Shown: one piece after another, positions 45,281 through 53,866 of the stretch
Layout of the letters: every line of letters begins with the position of its first letter
Numbering within the stretch: position 1 is the first letter of the stretch
From: an uncultured Spirochaetales bacterium
GTDB lineage: Bacteria; Spirochaetota; Spirochaetia; Sphaerochaetales; Sphaerochaetaceae
Length of the DNA stretch: 64,000 nt
Direction of reading: 5' to 3'
Assembly: GCA_902773355.1 (NCBI GenBank)
Contig: CACYEI010000068.1
Span: 33,949 to 97,948 of the forward strand
Notes under the pieces: model-generated
The model's database searches: none
Told to the model about the DNA's origin: nothing
What the model saw: the letters and a program-made list of their open reading frames with translations, nothing else
Program-made: the position numbers and the translations under genes

Positions 45281-45913
45281 CTAACTTTTTTTCAGTATTT
45301 CAACTGTATTGGACAATATTTCTGATGGCGTTAACGAAGCGTCAACATTCATAATTAATTTTTTTTTCATATAATAGTCAATTAAAGGTAATGTTTGCAG
45401 ATTATAGACATTTAGTCTATTTGATATAGCTTCTGGTTTGTCATCATCACGCTGGATTAATTCTTCTCCCGTTTCATCATCTATCCCGTCAACTTTAGGC
45501 GGATTAAATTCTATATGGTACAGATGTCCATTACTTAAACATACCCTTCTTCCAGAAAGACGCCTTATTATTTCATCTTCACTAATAACAAGATTTATTA
45601 CATAGTCTAATTTTATCATATTAGACAATGCTTCCGCCTGATTTATAGTTCTGGGAAAGCCATCTAAAATAAATCCGTTTTTACTATCATCTTTTTTAAT
45701 TCTTTCATTTACCATATCAATAGTTATCTCATCTGGAACTAAATCTCCACTACTTAAAATTAATTTAACTTTTTTACCTAGTTCAGTATCATGACTTATG
45801 TTGTATCTAAATAAATCACCTGTAGAAATATGCGGAATATTTAAAACATTTTTTAAACCAGATGCCATGGTTCCTTTCCCTGCTCCAGGAGGACCTAATA
45901 AAACAATTCTCAT
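45281..45913 (-). CDS. adk: Adenylate kinase
   Basis: Equilibrates AMP, ADP and ATP. P-loop LGPPGAGKGTMASGL, AMP-site GDLFRYNI, GFPRTINQAEAL and the LID segment with RRLSGRR and RDDDKPEAISNRL are present. The LID lacks the four-Cys zinc site, having a single Cys. 210 residues. GGGAG precedes the ATG. Monocistronic, with its own promoter back to back with upp. Confidence 0.97.
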   Translation of the reverse strand: MRIVLLGPPGAGKGTMASGLKNVLNIPHISTGDLFRYNISHDTELGKKVKLILSSGDLVPDEITIDMVNERIKKDDSKNGFILDGFPRTINQAEALSNMIKLDYVINLVISEDEIIRRLSGRRVCLSNGHLYHIEFNPPKVDGIDDETGEELIQRDDDKPEAISNRLNVYNLQTLPLIDYYMKKKLIMNVDASLTPSEILSNTVEILKKS

Positions 45914-45943
45914 ATCTTACTCCCACAAACTATATCTTAATTT

Positions 45944-45973
45944 ATTTTATTCTACAGTGTTGTTTTATTTCAA
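45944..45973 (-). promoter_or_regulatory. Predicted adk promoter
   Basis: Minus strand TTGAAA and TAAAAT separated by 18 bases, start point near 45937, about 24 bases before the adk ATG. It overlaps the divergent upp promoter, so the two may compete. Confidence 0.45.
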
Positions 45974-45988
45974 GCTCTGCATTATTCT
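45960..45988 (+). promoter_or_regulatory. Predicted upp promoter giving a leaderless mRNA
   Basis: Plus strand TTGTTT, 17 bases and TATTCT. The start point (about 45995) coincides with the upp ATG at 45996, and no Shine-Dalgarno exists, so the transcript would be leaderless. Confidence 0.42.
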
Positions 45989-45995
45989 TAAATAT

Positions 45996-47048
45996 ATGGC
46001 AAACAAAATTGTGCTTAAATCTTCTGACCTTGATGGTTATTTAACTGATTTAGATAAAGATAAAATTAATAAAGTAGATTTACTTTATAAAAAATCACTA
46101 AATGCTTGTAAAATACTTTCAAAAGACAGATTTAATAAAGAAGCAGTTAATACTTTAGTTGATAATTCTGCAGAAATTGGAAATTATTTAAATACTGTAG
46201 TTTCAAATGAAAAAAACATCCATGTTTATTGCTTTGAAACAGCACAGGTTCAACATGGGGCTGTAAGTAGAATTATTGCAAAACTAAGAAATCCAAGTAC
46301 AGGGCATGAGGAATTCTTATATTATATACAGCGTGCATATGAAATATTATTTGCTCATATTTATGCAGATGTTTCTCTCCCTCAAAAAAGATCTGTAATA
46401 ACTGAAACACCTGTTACATTTCCATGCCAAAATTTTGCTGTACATAAAATTCCAGATACTGATGCAATAACTACAAATTCTGTCATGTGTGTTATGCTTA
46501 GAGGAGCATTACTTCCAAGTATGATTATTTCAAAAGAAATACAAGATTACAGTTCAAATTCATATATTACTCCTTTTGCACTATTTAAAATTAAAAGAAA
46601 TGAAAATAATGATGAAAACAATATGGAATATGTTTTGGATTTAGATAAATCTTTTTTTCATGCTGAAGAACTTGATGGTAAAGATTGGATTTTTGCTGAT
46701 CCTATGAATGCTACAGGAGGAAGTTTTGTAACTATAGTAAAATATTTGAAATCTATAGGAATAAAACCCAATAAAATTATTTTTATAAATGTAATGAGTA
46801 CATTGAAAGGAGCACTAAGAGTTGTTAGAGCCATAGATAACTGTTCTGTACACACTCTTTGGATGGATCCTGTTTTAAATGAAAAAGCTTATATAGTTCC
46901 AGGTTTAGGAGATGCAGGAGACAGACTGAATGGTAAAGATTTACCAGGAAAACCTAGAAATATTATTCAGCTTATTGCTGATTATGGATTAGCAATAACA
47001 AATCTTTACAGAGCGCAGGTAGAAAAAATTGAAAATACAGTTTTATAA
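45996..47048 (+). CDS. Uracil phosphoribosyltransferase, extended form
   Basis: Salvages uracil with PRPP to UMP. The PRPP loop reads FADPMNATGGSFVTIV and the uracil-site motif YIVPGLGDAGDRLNG is intact. LRNPSTGHEEF and TETPV match the first part of the domain. I start at ATG 45996; a longer frame runs across adk. 350 residues against about 208 usual: roughly 75 extra N-terminal residues plus insertions. Function follows the conserved motifs, but another phosphoribosyltransferase substrate is possible. Followed by an overlapping TPR lipoprotein gene. Confidence 0.82.
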   Translation: MANKIVLKSSDLDGYLTDLDKDKINKVDLLYKKSLNACKILSKDRFNKEAVNTLVDNSAEIGNYLNTVVSNEKNIHVYCFETAQVQHGAVSRIIAKLRNPSTGHEEFLYYIQRAYEILFAHIYADVSLPQKRSVITETPVTFPCQNFAVHKIPDTDAITTNSVMCVMLRGALLPSMIISKEIQDYSSNSYITPFALFKIKRNENNDENNMEYVLDLDKSFFHAEELDGKDWIFADPMNATGGSFVTIVKYLKSIGIKPNKIIFINVMSTLKGALRVVRAIDNCSVHTLWMDPVLNEKAYIVPGLGDAGDRLNGKDLPGKPRNIIQLIADYGLAITNLYRAQVEKIENTVL

Positions 47049-47613
47049 AAAAATTTATTTTATTTTTATTTGTCTTTTGGTTTTATTATTTTTATCATGT
47101 GCCAGTATAGCAGGGCAGCAACATGATGAAATTGTTTATACAGCAATCAATCTAGCATCTTCTTATGTATCAAAGAATATGTATGAAGAAGCCCTAAGCG
47201 TATATGATAGAGCAATTAAAGAAGCTGCTGATTTCAGATTAAACTATAATAAAGCAATTATTTTATCTTCCTTAAATAGATTTGAAGAAGCTGCTCAGTT
47301 ATGTAATGAATCATTTGCCATATATCCATATATAATATCATTTAAGAAAGCAGAAGCATATTATTTAAGTATGAGTGGTAATACAAATGCTCAAATAGAT
47401 GTTTTAAATGAAATAATAAATTTAAACCCTTATGATATTGAAACTAGAAAGCAATTAATTGATCTTTACTTATCCATAGATAATAAAAATGAAGCATTAA
47501 ATAATGCTGTATGGCTTTTTGAACATGGATCAGCAGATGTAGATACTGTACAAATACTCTACTCCATAAATCCTGATGAATGGTCTCAACTGTATAACTT
47601 ATTAAAAAATTAA
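47029..47613 (+). CDS. TPR-repeat lipoprotein
   Basis: 194 residues with a signal peptide ending FLSC|A (lipobox). About four tetratricopeptide repeats follow (e.g. NMYEEALSVYDRAIKEA, LNRFEEAAQLCNESFAIYP, NEALNNAVWLFEHG). TPR lipoproteins scaffold envelope complexes; the partner here is unknown. Begins at TTG inside the end of upp (20-base overlap), with AGGT nine bases upstream, so it is probably translationally coupled. Confidence 0.75.
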   Translation: MKIQFYKKIYFIFICLLVLLFLSCASIAGQQHDEIVYTAINLASSYVSKNMYEEALSVYDRAIKEAADFRLNYNKAIILSSLNRFEEAAQLCNESFAIYPYIISFKKAEAYYLSMSGNTNAQIDVLNEIINLNPYDIETRKQLIDLYLSIDNKNEALNNAVWLFEHGSADVDTVQILYSINPDEWSQLYNLLKN

Positions 47614-48143
47614 GTAAAAATCAGACTAATTAATGCACCCAGGATAATCCAGATTATTGGGTGTACTTTTCTATTTAAAGCTATAATAATACATAATAAT
47701 AAATATATTATGAGCCCGGTTGTATTAGATTTACTACTAATAAATAATGTTGTTAATAATATCTTTATTAAGGCATATATAATTAATCCTGTGGAACAGG
47801 ATCTTAAATAGTAAAATGATGTTTTAACTAGAGGTTTTTCATTATAAGTCAATAATAATTTTGCAATGACAAGAATTATTATTATGGAAGGAGTGACAAG
47901 ACCAGAACATGAACATATAGCACCAAATAAACCTGCTATGTTATAGCCTACATAAGTTGACATATTTATACCTAAAGGACCTGGTGTTGATTCACTGATT
48001 GCAAGCATACTTGTAACAAAATCTGATGTAAACCAGTTAGTTCTTTCTCCCATTTCAAATAGAAAAGGGACTGTTGCCATCCCGCCTCCTATAGAAAATA
48101 AACCAGTTTTAAAAAATTCCCAAAATAAACGTAAATAGATCAT
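47610..48143 (-). CDS. Chromate transporter half-protein (second of pair)
   Basis: 177 residues, about five membrane helices, with the CHR-domain opening FFKTGLFSIGGGMATVPFL and TPGPLGINMSTYVGYN. Short CHR proteins act as heteromeric pairs of N- and C-type halves. Its ATG overlaps the stop of the upstream partner by four bases. Chromate as natural substrate is uncertain. Last gene of the rimP operon; its 3' coding end carries the terminator of the convergent TPR gene. Confidence 0.87.
   Translation of the reverse strand: MIYLRLFWEFFKTGLFSIGGGMATVPFLFEMGERTNWFTSDFVTSMLAISESTPGPLGINMSTYVGYNIAGLFGAICSCSGLVTPSIIIILVIAKLLLTYNEKPLVKTSFYYLRSCSTGLIIYALIKILLTTLFISSKSNTTGLIIYLLLCIIIALNRKVHPIIWIILGALISLIFT
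47634..47670 (+). terminator. Intrinsic terminator of the upp-TPR operon, inside chrA
   Basis: TGCACCCA pairs with TGGGTGTA (one G-U) around a 16-base loop that itself folds at GGATAATCC. ACTTTT... hence CTTTTCTATTT follows on the plus strand. It lies 20 bases after the TPR stop, inside the 3' coding end of the convergent transporter gene. Confidence 0.5.
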
Positions 48144-48685
48144 CTTTTTTTAAAAAAATAAAAAATAAAAAATGAATAAACCAATGTAAAAAATACTATA
48201 TATATAGGAGAAATTTTAAAAATAATTTCAATAATAATAACTAATAATGCTATAGATACAGATGATATAGATTTCAAAGTTTTTACAGATATTCTAAATA
48301 CGGATACAGTTAATATGGCACAGATGGAAATTTTAATACCACTCATAGCTTTTACTACATAATGATTTTCTGATATAAGATCTAATAAACTGGATATAAG
48401 TATTATTATTACAAATGATGGAAAAATAATTCCAAGTGTAGTAACTAAAGCTCCTATTATCCCCCTAGTTTTATAACCAATAAATGTAGCTGTATTAACA
48501 GCAATAATACCTGGGGTGCATTGACCAATTGAAAAATAATTTAACAATTCTTCTTTTGTTGCCCATGAATGATTTATAACACACTCTCTTTCCAACATAG
48601 GTAACATAGAAATTCCGCCACCAAAAGTGAATAATCCTATTTTAAAAAAACTGAAAAACAGACTAAAATAAGACGTTTTTTTCAT
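48140..48685 (-). CDS. Chromate transporter half-protein (first of pair)
   Basis: 181 residues, several membrane helices, with CHR motifs FFKIGLFTFGGGISMLPML and CTPGIIAVNTATFIGYK. The partner gene follows with a four-base overlap. It overlaps the rnhA stop by 23 bases. Anion export (chromate/sulfate family) is the family role. Confidence 0.87.
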   Translation of the reverse strand: MKKTSYFSLFFSFFKIGLFTFGGGISMLPMLERECVINHSWATKEELLNYFSIGQCTPGIIAVNTATFIGYKTRGIIGALVTTLGIIFPSFVIIILISSLLDLISENHYVVKAMSGIKISICAILTVSVFRISVKTLKSISSVSIALLVIIIEIIFKISPIYIVFFTLVYSFFIFYFFKKR

Positions 48686-49139
48686 AATTACTTAGTTTCT
48701 TAATCTCATTCTGAACCATAGAATCACATTTTTCATTTTCACTTATACCAGAATGTCCTTTTACATGATACCAATATATTTTAATTTCAGAGTTTAATTC
48801 ATCTAATTTTTGCCATAGATTAATATTTTTAACTGTTTTACCATCTGATTTTGTCCAGTTATTTTTTTTCCATAATGAAATCCAATCACTAATCCCCTTT
48901 TGAACATATTCACTATCTGTAAAAACTGCAACTTCTTCATCTTTGATTATAAAATTATTTTTATAATATATCAAAGCATTAATAACAGCAGTTAATTCCA
49001 TTATATTATTTGTAGTTTCTATTAATCCACCAGCAGTTCCGTAAACATAGTCAGTTGAATTATATACATTAAATGCCCAAGCTCCAACTCCTGGGTTTCC
49101 GGAGCACCCACCATCAGTAAAAATAATATGTTTAATCAT
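48663..49139 (-). CDS. rnhA: Ribonuclease HI
   Basis: Degrades the RNA strand of RNA-DNA hybrids. Catalytic residues lie in IFTDGGCSGNPG (Asp), NNIMELTAVINAL (Glu), VFTDSEYVQKGI (Asp) and the final GHSGISENEKCD (His/Asp). 158 residues with the basic-protrusion segment (WISLWKKNNWTKSDG). The genome thus has both RNase HI and HII (rnhB at 16014). Follows the BamA-like gene with no spacer. Confidence 0.96.
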   Translation of the reverse strand: MIKHIIFTDGGCSGNPGVGAWAFNVYNSTDYVYGTAGGLIETTNNIMELTAVINALIYYKNNFIIKDEEVAVFTDSEYVQKGISDWISLWKKNNWTKSDGKTVKNINLWQKLDELNSEIKIYWYHVKGHSGISENEKCDSMVQNEIKKLSNYEKNVLF

Positions 49140-51167
49140 TTAAAATAACCATCCTAAACCAATAAAAACTTCATATTCCAAAGAATTATTTCTGCTTTTT
49201 AATTTATTTATTAAAGAATCCATATTAAAGCCTAAACTGATTCTTATAGGATATGAAGGATGGTTATCCATTATGGTAACCATTTCAAAACCTACAGAAT
49301 GAAGATACTTCAATGGATTTGCAAATAAGGCAAAATCATAGAAAGGATAAATATAAATATGAGCAAATTCTTCAAAATTAATTAAACCATAGACCAAGTT
49401 TATATTACCTGTAAAAACAAAATTAGATTTTGGTCCCCCTATTGCAACATCTGTATTATCCAATCTGATTCCTCTTAGTATTTCATTCAAACTATTTGGA
49501 GTAAAATTAAAATCATTAAAGTTATAAGCATTAAATTTGTAATAATAATCTGAATCCGAATCGGAAACTACAGTATATTCATTGTTCTTTTCCTGATTAA
49601 ACCAATTATATGGTGAATCAGAAACTGAAGCATAAAGCCTAATTGATGGATTAAAATAATCCCCAATCTTTAAGAATGCTTCTAAATAACCTCTAAAAAA
49701 ATATTTTAAATTCTTTGTTATAGTATATCTTAGAGCTGATTCTACTCCATATTCTAAACCATATCTGAAATTATCCCTAAAAGTCCAATAAGGTAGATTT
49801 GCTGAATAATAATTTACTTTACCACCAGTAAATGTTGATAGGAACATAAATTCTATAAATGTATTAGATTTAGTTTTATCTTTACTTCCATAATCCAGTA
49901 TGTCATAAATAGTTATTTCAGGATAAAAAACCAATTTATCAGAAAAAAAACTAAATGTAGCAGATAAATCGAAATCTAAATCAATTCTCTCAATTTTATC
50001 TATTTCATTTTTTGAATAGGTTTTAACAATCCCTCTAGGCTGAAAAAAATTAAATGCAGTGAAACCTAAACTTGTTTTAGTTTTATAATTTTTATTAATA
50101 AAATCAAATAACAATTGAGATCTGATTTCCAAATTTTCATCAGAACTAAATATAATATCATTATCAAGTTTATCTGGCTTAAGATTGTACCTTTCATCCT
50201 TATATGGACTAATCTTAAAAATTGTATTCAGTTTAATATTTGATGGTTTATTAATTTTTATATCTCTATTTAAATAAGCGTTGAATTGTAAAAAAGATTT
50301 ACTTCCCCAAAAATAATCAGGACTTGGAATGGCATTTATTTCAAAATTTAATCCCTGATTTAAATTTCCGAATTTTAATTTGAATTTAGATTCATTTAAT
50401 TTAAAAGAAAATGGATTAAGTTTAAAATAGACTGACGTATTTATGTTATAATCCTTAAAAACAAATAAATCATCCATTGTAGCTTCAGCAGTAAGAAATG
50501 ATTTATCATGATTATTAAAATAAAATAATCCCTCTGTTTTAAAGTTAAATACTGCATTAAAAATATTTAAATCATTTAAAGAAAAATTATAACCTAAGTT
50601 ATTATTTATGTTATCTCCCAATTTTAAGGATCCATTAATTCCAAAGGATGAAGAACCATTTAAGAGTGGAAAATCTGTAACAGGAATATCAAAATTTATC
50701 TGAGAAGAATTAAATGCTAAACCATTAGAAATCATTTCTACAGAACCATTTAATTGAGATAAAGTACCTGCTAGATTATTTTCTTTTATTTTTAATCCTA
50801 ATGTAAAACCAGTATTTGAATCATATTTTGGATAAGGCATAATAAAAAGGCTAGATGATTCAGTTACATCACAGATCAAAGTTACATATATTATATCATT
50901 TTCTGAAACACGCTCTGCTGACAATTCATAATCAAGTTTTACCATTTTAAACAATCTTAAGTTAATTAATTCCTGTTTTTTAATTTCTAAATATTCTAAT
51001 AAACTTTCTTTACTATCAAATCTGGTTCTATCTTTAAGTAAAGTCTCAAGTGCATAATTTTTTGTTTTTCCAGAATTATTGACTACGTAATCAGAAATCA
51101 TATAGGTTGAAGCAAGTAAAGGGAAACAGGAAAATATTAAAAATAATAAAAAAAATTTAAATTTCAC
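49140..51167 (-). CDS. BamA/TamA-like outer-membrane protein with one POTRA-like domain
   Basis: 675 residues. A signal peptide is followed by one POTRA-like domain (about 25-120). A short linker ends CDVTESSSLFIMPYPKYD. A long beta-barrel follows whose first strand region (NTGFTLGLKIKENNLAGTL) resembles the BamA barrel entrance. The last residue is Phe, the usual barrel-assembly signal. BamA itself has about five POTRA domains, so this is a smaller Omp85-type protein. ATG overlaps the Nudix stop by four bases. Confidence 0.6.
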   Translation of the reverse strand: MKFKFFLLFLIFSCFPLLASTYMISDYVVNNSGKTKNYALETLLKDRTRFDSKESLLEYLEIKKQELINLRLFKMVKLDYELSAERVSENDIIYVTLICDVTESSSLFIMPYPKYDSNTGFTLGLKIKENNLAGTLSQLNGSVEMISNGLAFNSSQINFDIPVTDFPLLNGSSSFGINGSLKLGDNINNNLGYNFSLNDLNIFNAVFNFKTEGLFYFNNHDKSFLTAEATMDDLFVFKDYNINTSVYFKLNPFSFKLNESKFKLKFGNLNQGLNFEINAIPSPDYFWGSKSFLQFNAYLNRDIKINKPSNIKLNTIFKISPYKDERYNLKPDKLDNDIIFSSDENLEIRSQLLFDFINKNYKTKTSLGFTAFNFFQPRGIVKTYSKNEIDKIERIDLDFDLSATFSFFSDKLVFYPEITIYDILDYGSKDKTKSNTFIEFMFLSTFTGGKVNYYSANLPYWTFRDNFRYGLEYGVESALRYTITKNLKYFFRGYLEAFLKIGDYFNPSIRLYASVSDSPYNWFNQEKNNEYTVVSDSDSDYYYKFNAYNFNDFNFTPNSLNEILRGIRLDNTDVAIGGPKSNFVFTGNINLVYGLINFEEFAHIYIYPFYDFALFANPLKYLHSVGFEMVTIMDNHPSYPIRISLGFNMDSLINKLKSRNNSLEYEVFIGLGWLF

Positions 51168-51592
51168 TTTAGATAAATCTCACTCAATTTTTTTTTTAAA
51201 TATTTTATTTCAAATATAAGTAATGGACGACATTTTATCTCTTTATTTAATATATCAGAAATATTTATCCAATTCACTTTATAAAATTCATTAATATATG
51301 GTACGTCAAATAAGTAATTAGTAAAATAAAAAAAAGTTGTCCATCTGAAAAATGGAAAAATAAATGTTTTTTTTCCAATACATTTAACATATATATCCAT
51401 ATTTGATAAATTAATTCCTGTTTCTTCTTTTGTTTCCCTGATTGCATTATCAAGTTCACTATTATCTGTTTTTTCTCTGCCACCACCAGGGAATCCCCAG
51501 GTATTTAAAAATGGATTCTTAGCTCTAAGACCTAATAAAATAAAATAACCATTTGTAAAACATATACCACTGCCATTATAAGGGAATCTCAT
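51164..51592 (-). CDS. Nudix hydrolase
   Basis: 142-residue pyrophosphohydrolase. The Nudix box is recognisable in GGGREKTDNSELDNAIRE and TKEETGI, with one residue more than the canonical spacing before RExxEExG. Substrate is unknown; family members hydrolyse nucleotide or sugar-nucleotide diphosphates. Overlaps tgt upstream and the BamA-like gene downstream by four bases each. Confidence 0.85.
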   Translation of the reverse strand: MRFPYNGSGICFTNGYFILLGLRAKNPFLNTWGFPGGGREKTDNSELDNAIRETKEETGINLSNMDIYVKCIGKKTFIFPFFRWTTFFYFTNYLFDVPYINEFYKVNWINISDILNKEIKCRPLLIFEIKYLKKKLSEIYLK

Positions 51593-52758
51593 AAATTATC
51601 CTTTTTTATACTAAATCTATATAAGTATTCATCTTTAAAAGTTTTAAATGTGCCATTTCTAATTGAGGTACGAATTCTACTTAGAAAATTGTATAAATAA
51701 GTTAAATTATGTTCAGTAGCAAGCATGCCAGCATACATTTCTTTTGTTTTAAATAAATGTCTTAAATAAGCTCTACTATAATATCTACATGCAGTACAAG
51801 TACAGTTTTCATCAATAGGTCTTGTATCTTTTTCATTAAAAGAACGTACTAGATTAAGCATTCCATCATCAGTAAAAACACTTCCATGCCTAGCTTGTCT
51901 GGTAGCTAAAACACAATCAAATAAATCTATTCCGTTTTCAACAGCATTTAAAATATAATCAACAGATCCAATTCCCATAACATAACGTGGCTTTCTATAC
52001 GTTACCTCTGATGCAGTTAAACCCAAAAAGTAATCAAAAACTTCCTTAGGCTCACCTACAGACAATCCCCCTATTGCTACACCTGGAAAATCCATAGAGC
52101 TAATTATTTCAGCGCTTTTTTTCCTTAAATCATCATAAAAACCGCCTTGAACTATTCCAAAAAGATTCCCTCTAAAAGCTCTTCCAGATATATGTTCAGT
52201 TAAATCCCTTCTTATAATTGAACGTTCTGCCCAATAATGAGTTAAATCCATGGCTTTTAGTGTTTTATTATGATCTATTCCATATGGACTACAGATATCC
52301 AGCACCATGGCTATATCTGAACCAATCAATTGCTGTATATCTACTACTTTTTCAGGAGTAAAGATATGCTTTGAGCCATCTATATGGCTTTGAAATTTAA
52401 TACCCATTTCATAAACTTTTCTTAAAGCAGATAAAGAAAAAATCTGAAATCCACCACTATCAGTAAGAATATTCTTATCCCAATTTGAAAATTTATGAAT
52501 ACCATCAAATAATGATAAAACCTCTGTTCCTGGCCTTAAATATAGATGATAAGTATTAGCTAAAATTAAATTATATCCTATATCTTTTACCTTATCATGA
52601 TATATAGCTTTTACAGTACCATTTGTCCCCACTGGCATAAAAGCAGGAGTTAACACTCTACCATGAGGCAAAAGAATTGAACCAAGTCTTGCTTTTGTCT
52701 TTGAGTCTTTTTTTAATATTCTGAAAAATTTATCATTATTTTTAATATCATCTTTCAC
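51589..52758 (-). CDS. tgt: tRNA-guanine (queuine) transglycosylase
   Basis: Exchanges G34 for a queuosine precursor. LTDSGGFQIFSL, DCVLATRQARHG and the zinc site CTCTACRYYSRAYLRH are intact. I prefer the GTG at 52758 because AAGGATAG lies just before it and it clears the lptG stop. An ATG at 52797 would add 13 residues unlike family members. 389 residues. Confidence 0.95.
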   Translation of the reverse strand: MKDDIKNNDKFFRILKKDSKTKARLGSILLPHGRVLTPAFMPVGTNGTVKAIYHDKVKDIGYNLILANTYHLYLRPGTEVLSLFDGIHKFSNWDKNILTDSGGFQIFSLSALRKVYEMGIKFQSHIDGSKHIFTPEKVVDIQQLIGSDIAMVLDICSPYGIDHNKTLKAMDLTHYWAERSIIRRDLTEHISGRAFRGNLFGIVQGGFYDDLRKKSAEIISSMDFPGVAIGGLSVGEPKEVFDYFLGLTASEVTYRKPRYVMGIGSVDYILNAVENGIDLFDCVLATRQARHGSVFTDDGMLNLVRSFNEKDTRPIDENCTCTACRYYSRAYLRHLFKTKEMYAGMLATEHNLTYLYNFLSRIRTSIRNGTFKTFKDEYLYRFSIKKDNL

Positions 52759-52768
52759 TAAACTATCC

Positions 52769-53851
52769 TTATTTTCTGGTTGACAAAGAAAAAACAAAAC
52801 TTAAAAAAATAATTACAAATAAAGGGAACAATGAGCCCATATATGGCTGAATTACTCCCTGCTCTGCCATTAATAATGTAACCATTCTGACAACAAAATA
52901 AACTACTGCCAATCCTATAGCAACAAGTAGAACTATAAAAAAAGCATTTTTTTTAAATCTATAATTCATACTACAACTAATAAGCATAAGAACAAACGGT
53001 GTCAAACATGTAAATAATCTTTCATATAAATCAGTTGCCATGCTTGCATACTGTTCAGGATTTAAATTTTTCATTCTGTTAACATACTTAAATGCAGTTT
53101 CTAATTCCATGGTAGATATTTCATTGGATACGTTTCTAAACATCTCAGGTTCAATTACAACATTTTTCATATTTAAAACAGGATAATTATTAATGATTGT
53201 ATCAGAGCCATCAGAAAGCGGTATATATTCAAAAACATCATAAAAAATCCAATAACCTTTATCATTATCCCAGACAGCACTCTGAGCATCTGTACGAATA
53301 ACTGATCCTGAATCTGTAGATATTAAAGTAACTCCTGTTAATGTTTGTTTTGAATCAATATAATTTAATGCATAAATCATATATGAATTTTCAATATCAG
53401 CTAAGGCTATATTCTGACTATCATAGGAATCATGTATAGATGATATATTTCTCAATTTAACATCTCTTAAAGCTTTGGTTCTGATTGCAACCAGTTCATT
53501 AAAACCAAATGAAAATACAGCAATAAAGAAAGAAGTAATTATAATAGGTTTAAGAACTTTTATATAACTTATTCCACTATTCAAAATACATATAATTTCA
53601 TTACTTGAATGTAGATTAGCTAAAAAATAAAGAACACTTAGCATAAATGCAAAGCCTATAGAAATCATTAATGCTTCAGGTGCATACATTAACGTTAATT
53701 TTAAAGCTTCACTTGTAGTTACTCCGTTAGTAGTATAAGAATCCAAATGAGTAAACAAATCTACACTACATAAAATAAGAGTTAAGACAATAGAAAAAAT
53801 AATTCCAAAATTCAAAATTGATTTAACTGTATATCTTTTTATTATATTCAT
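52769..53851 (-). CDS. LptF/LptG family permease
   Basis: 360 residues with three membrane helices, a periplasmic beta-jellyroll (about residues 130-250) and three more helices, the LptF/LptG layout. Works with LptB ATPase to extract lipopolysaccharide-like lipids for the outer membrane. The second of two adjacent paralogues, most likely the LptG role. lptA, lptB and lptC are not in the window. Confidence 0.85.
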   Translation of the reverse strand: MNIIKRYTVKSILNFGIIFSIVLTLILCSVDLFTHLDSYTTNGVTTSEALKLTLMYAPEALMISIGFAFMLSVLYFLANLHSSNEIICILNSGISYIKVLKPIIITSFFIAVFSFGFNELVAIRTKALRDVKLRNISSIHDSYDSQNIALADIENSYMIYALNYIDSKQTLTGVTLISTDSGSVIRTDAQSAVWDNDKGYWIFYDVFEYIPLSDGSDTIINNYPVLNMKNVVIEPEMFRNVSNEISTMELETAFKYVNRMKNLNPEQYASMATDLYERLFTCLTPFVLMLISCSMNYRFKKNAFFIVLLVAIGLAVVYFVVRMVTLLMAEQGVIQPYMGSLFPLFVIIFLSFVFSLSTRK

Positions 53852-53866
53852 TGAGTAAATCCTAAA

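Noticed and set aside
45798..45995. Upstream extension of the uracil phosphoribosyltransferase frame
   Set aside because: It lies antisense over the adk P-loop region, and its peptide mirrors that region; the ATG at 45996 next to a promoter is better.
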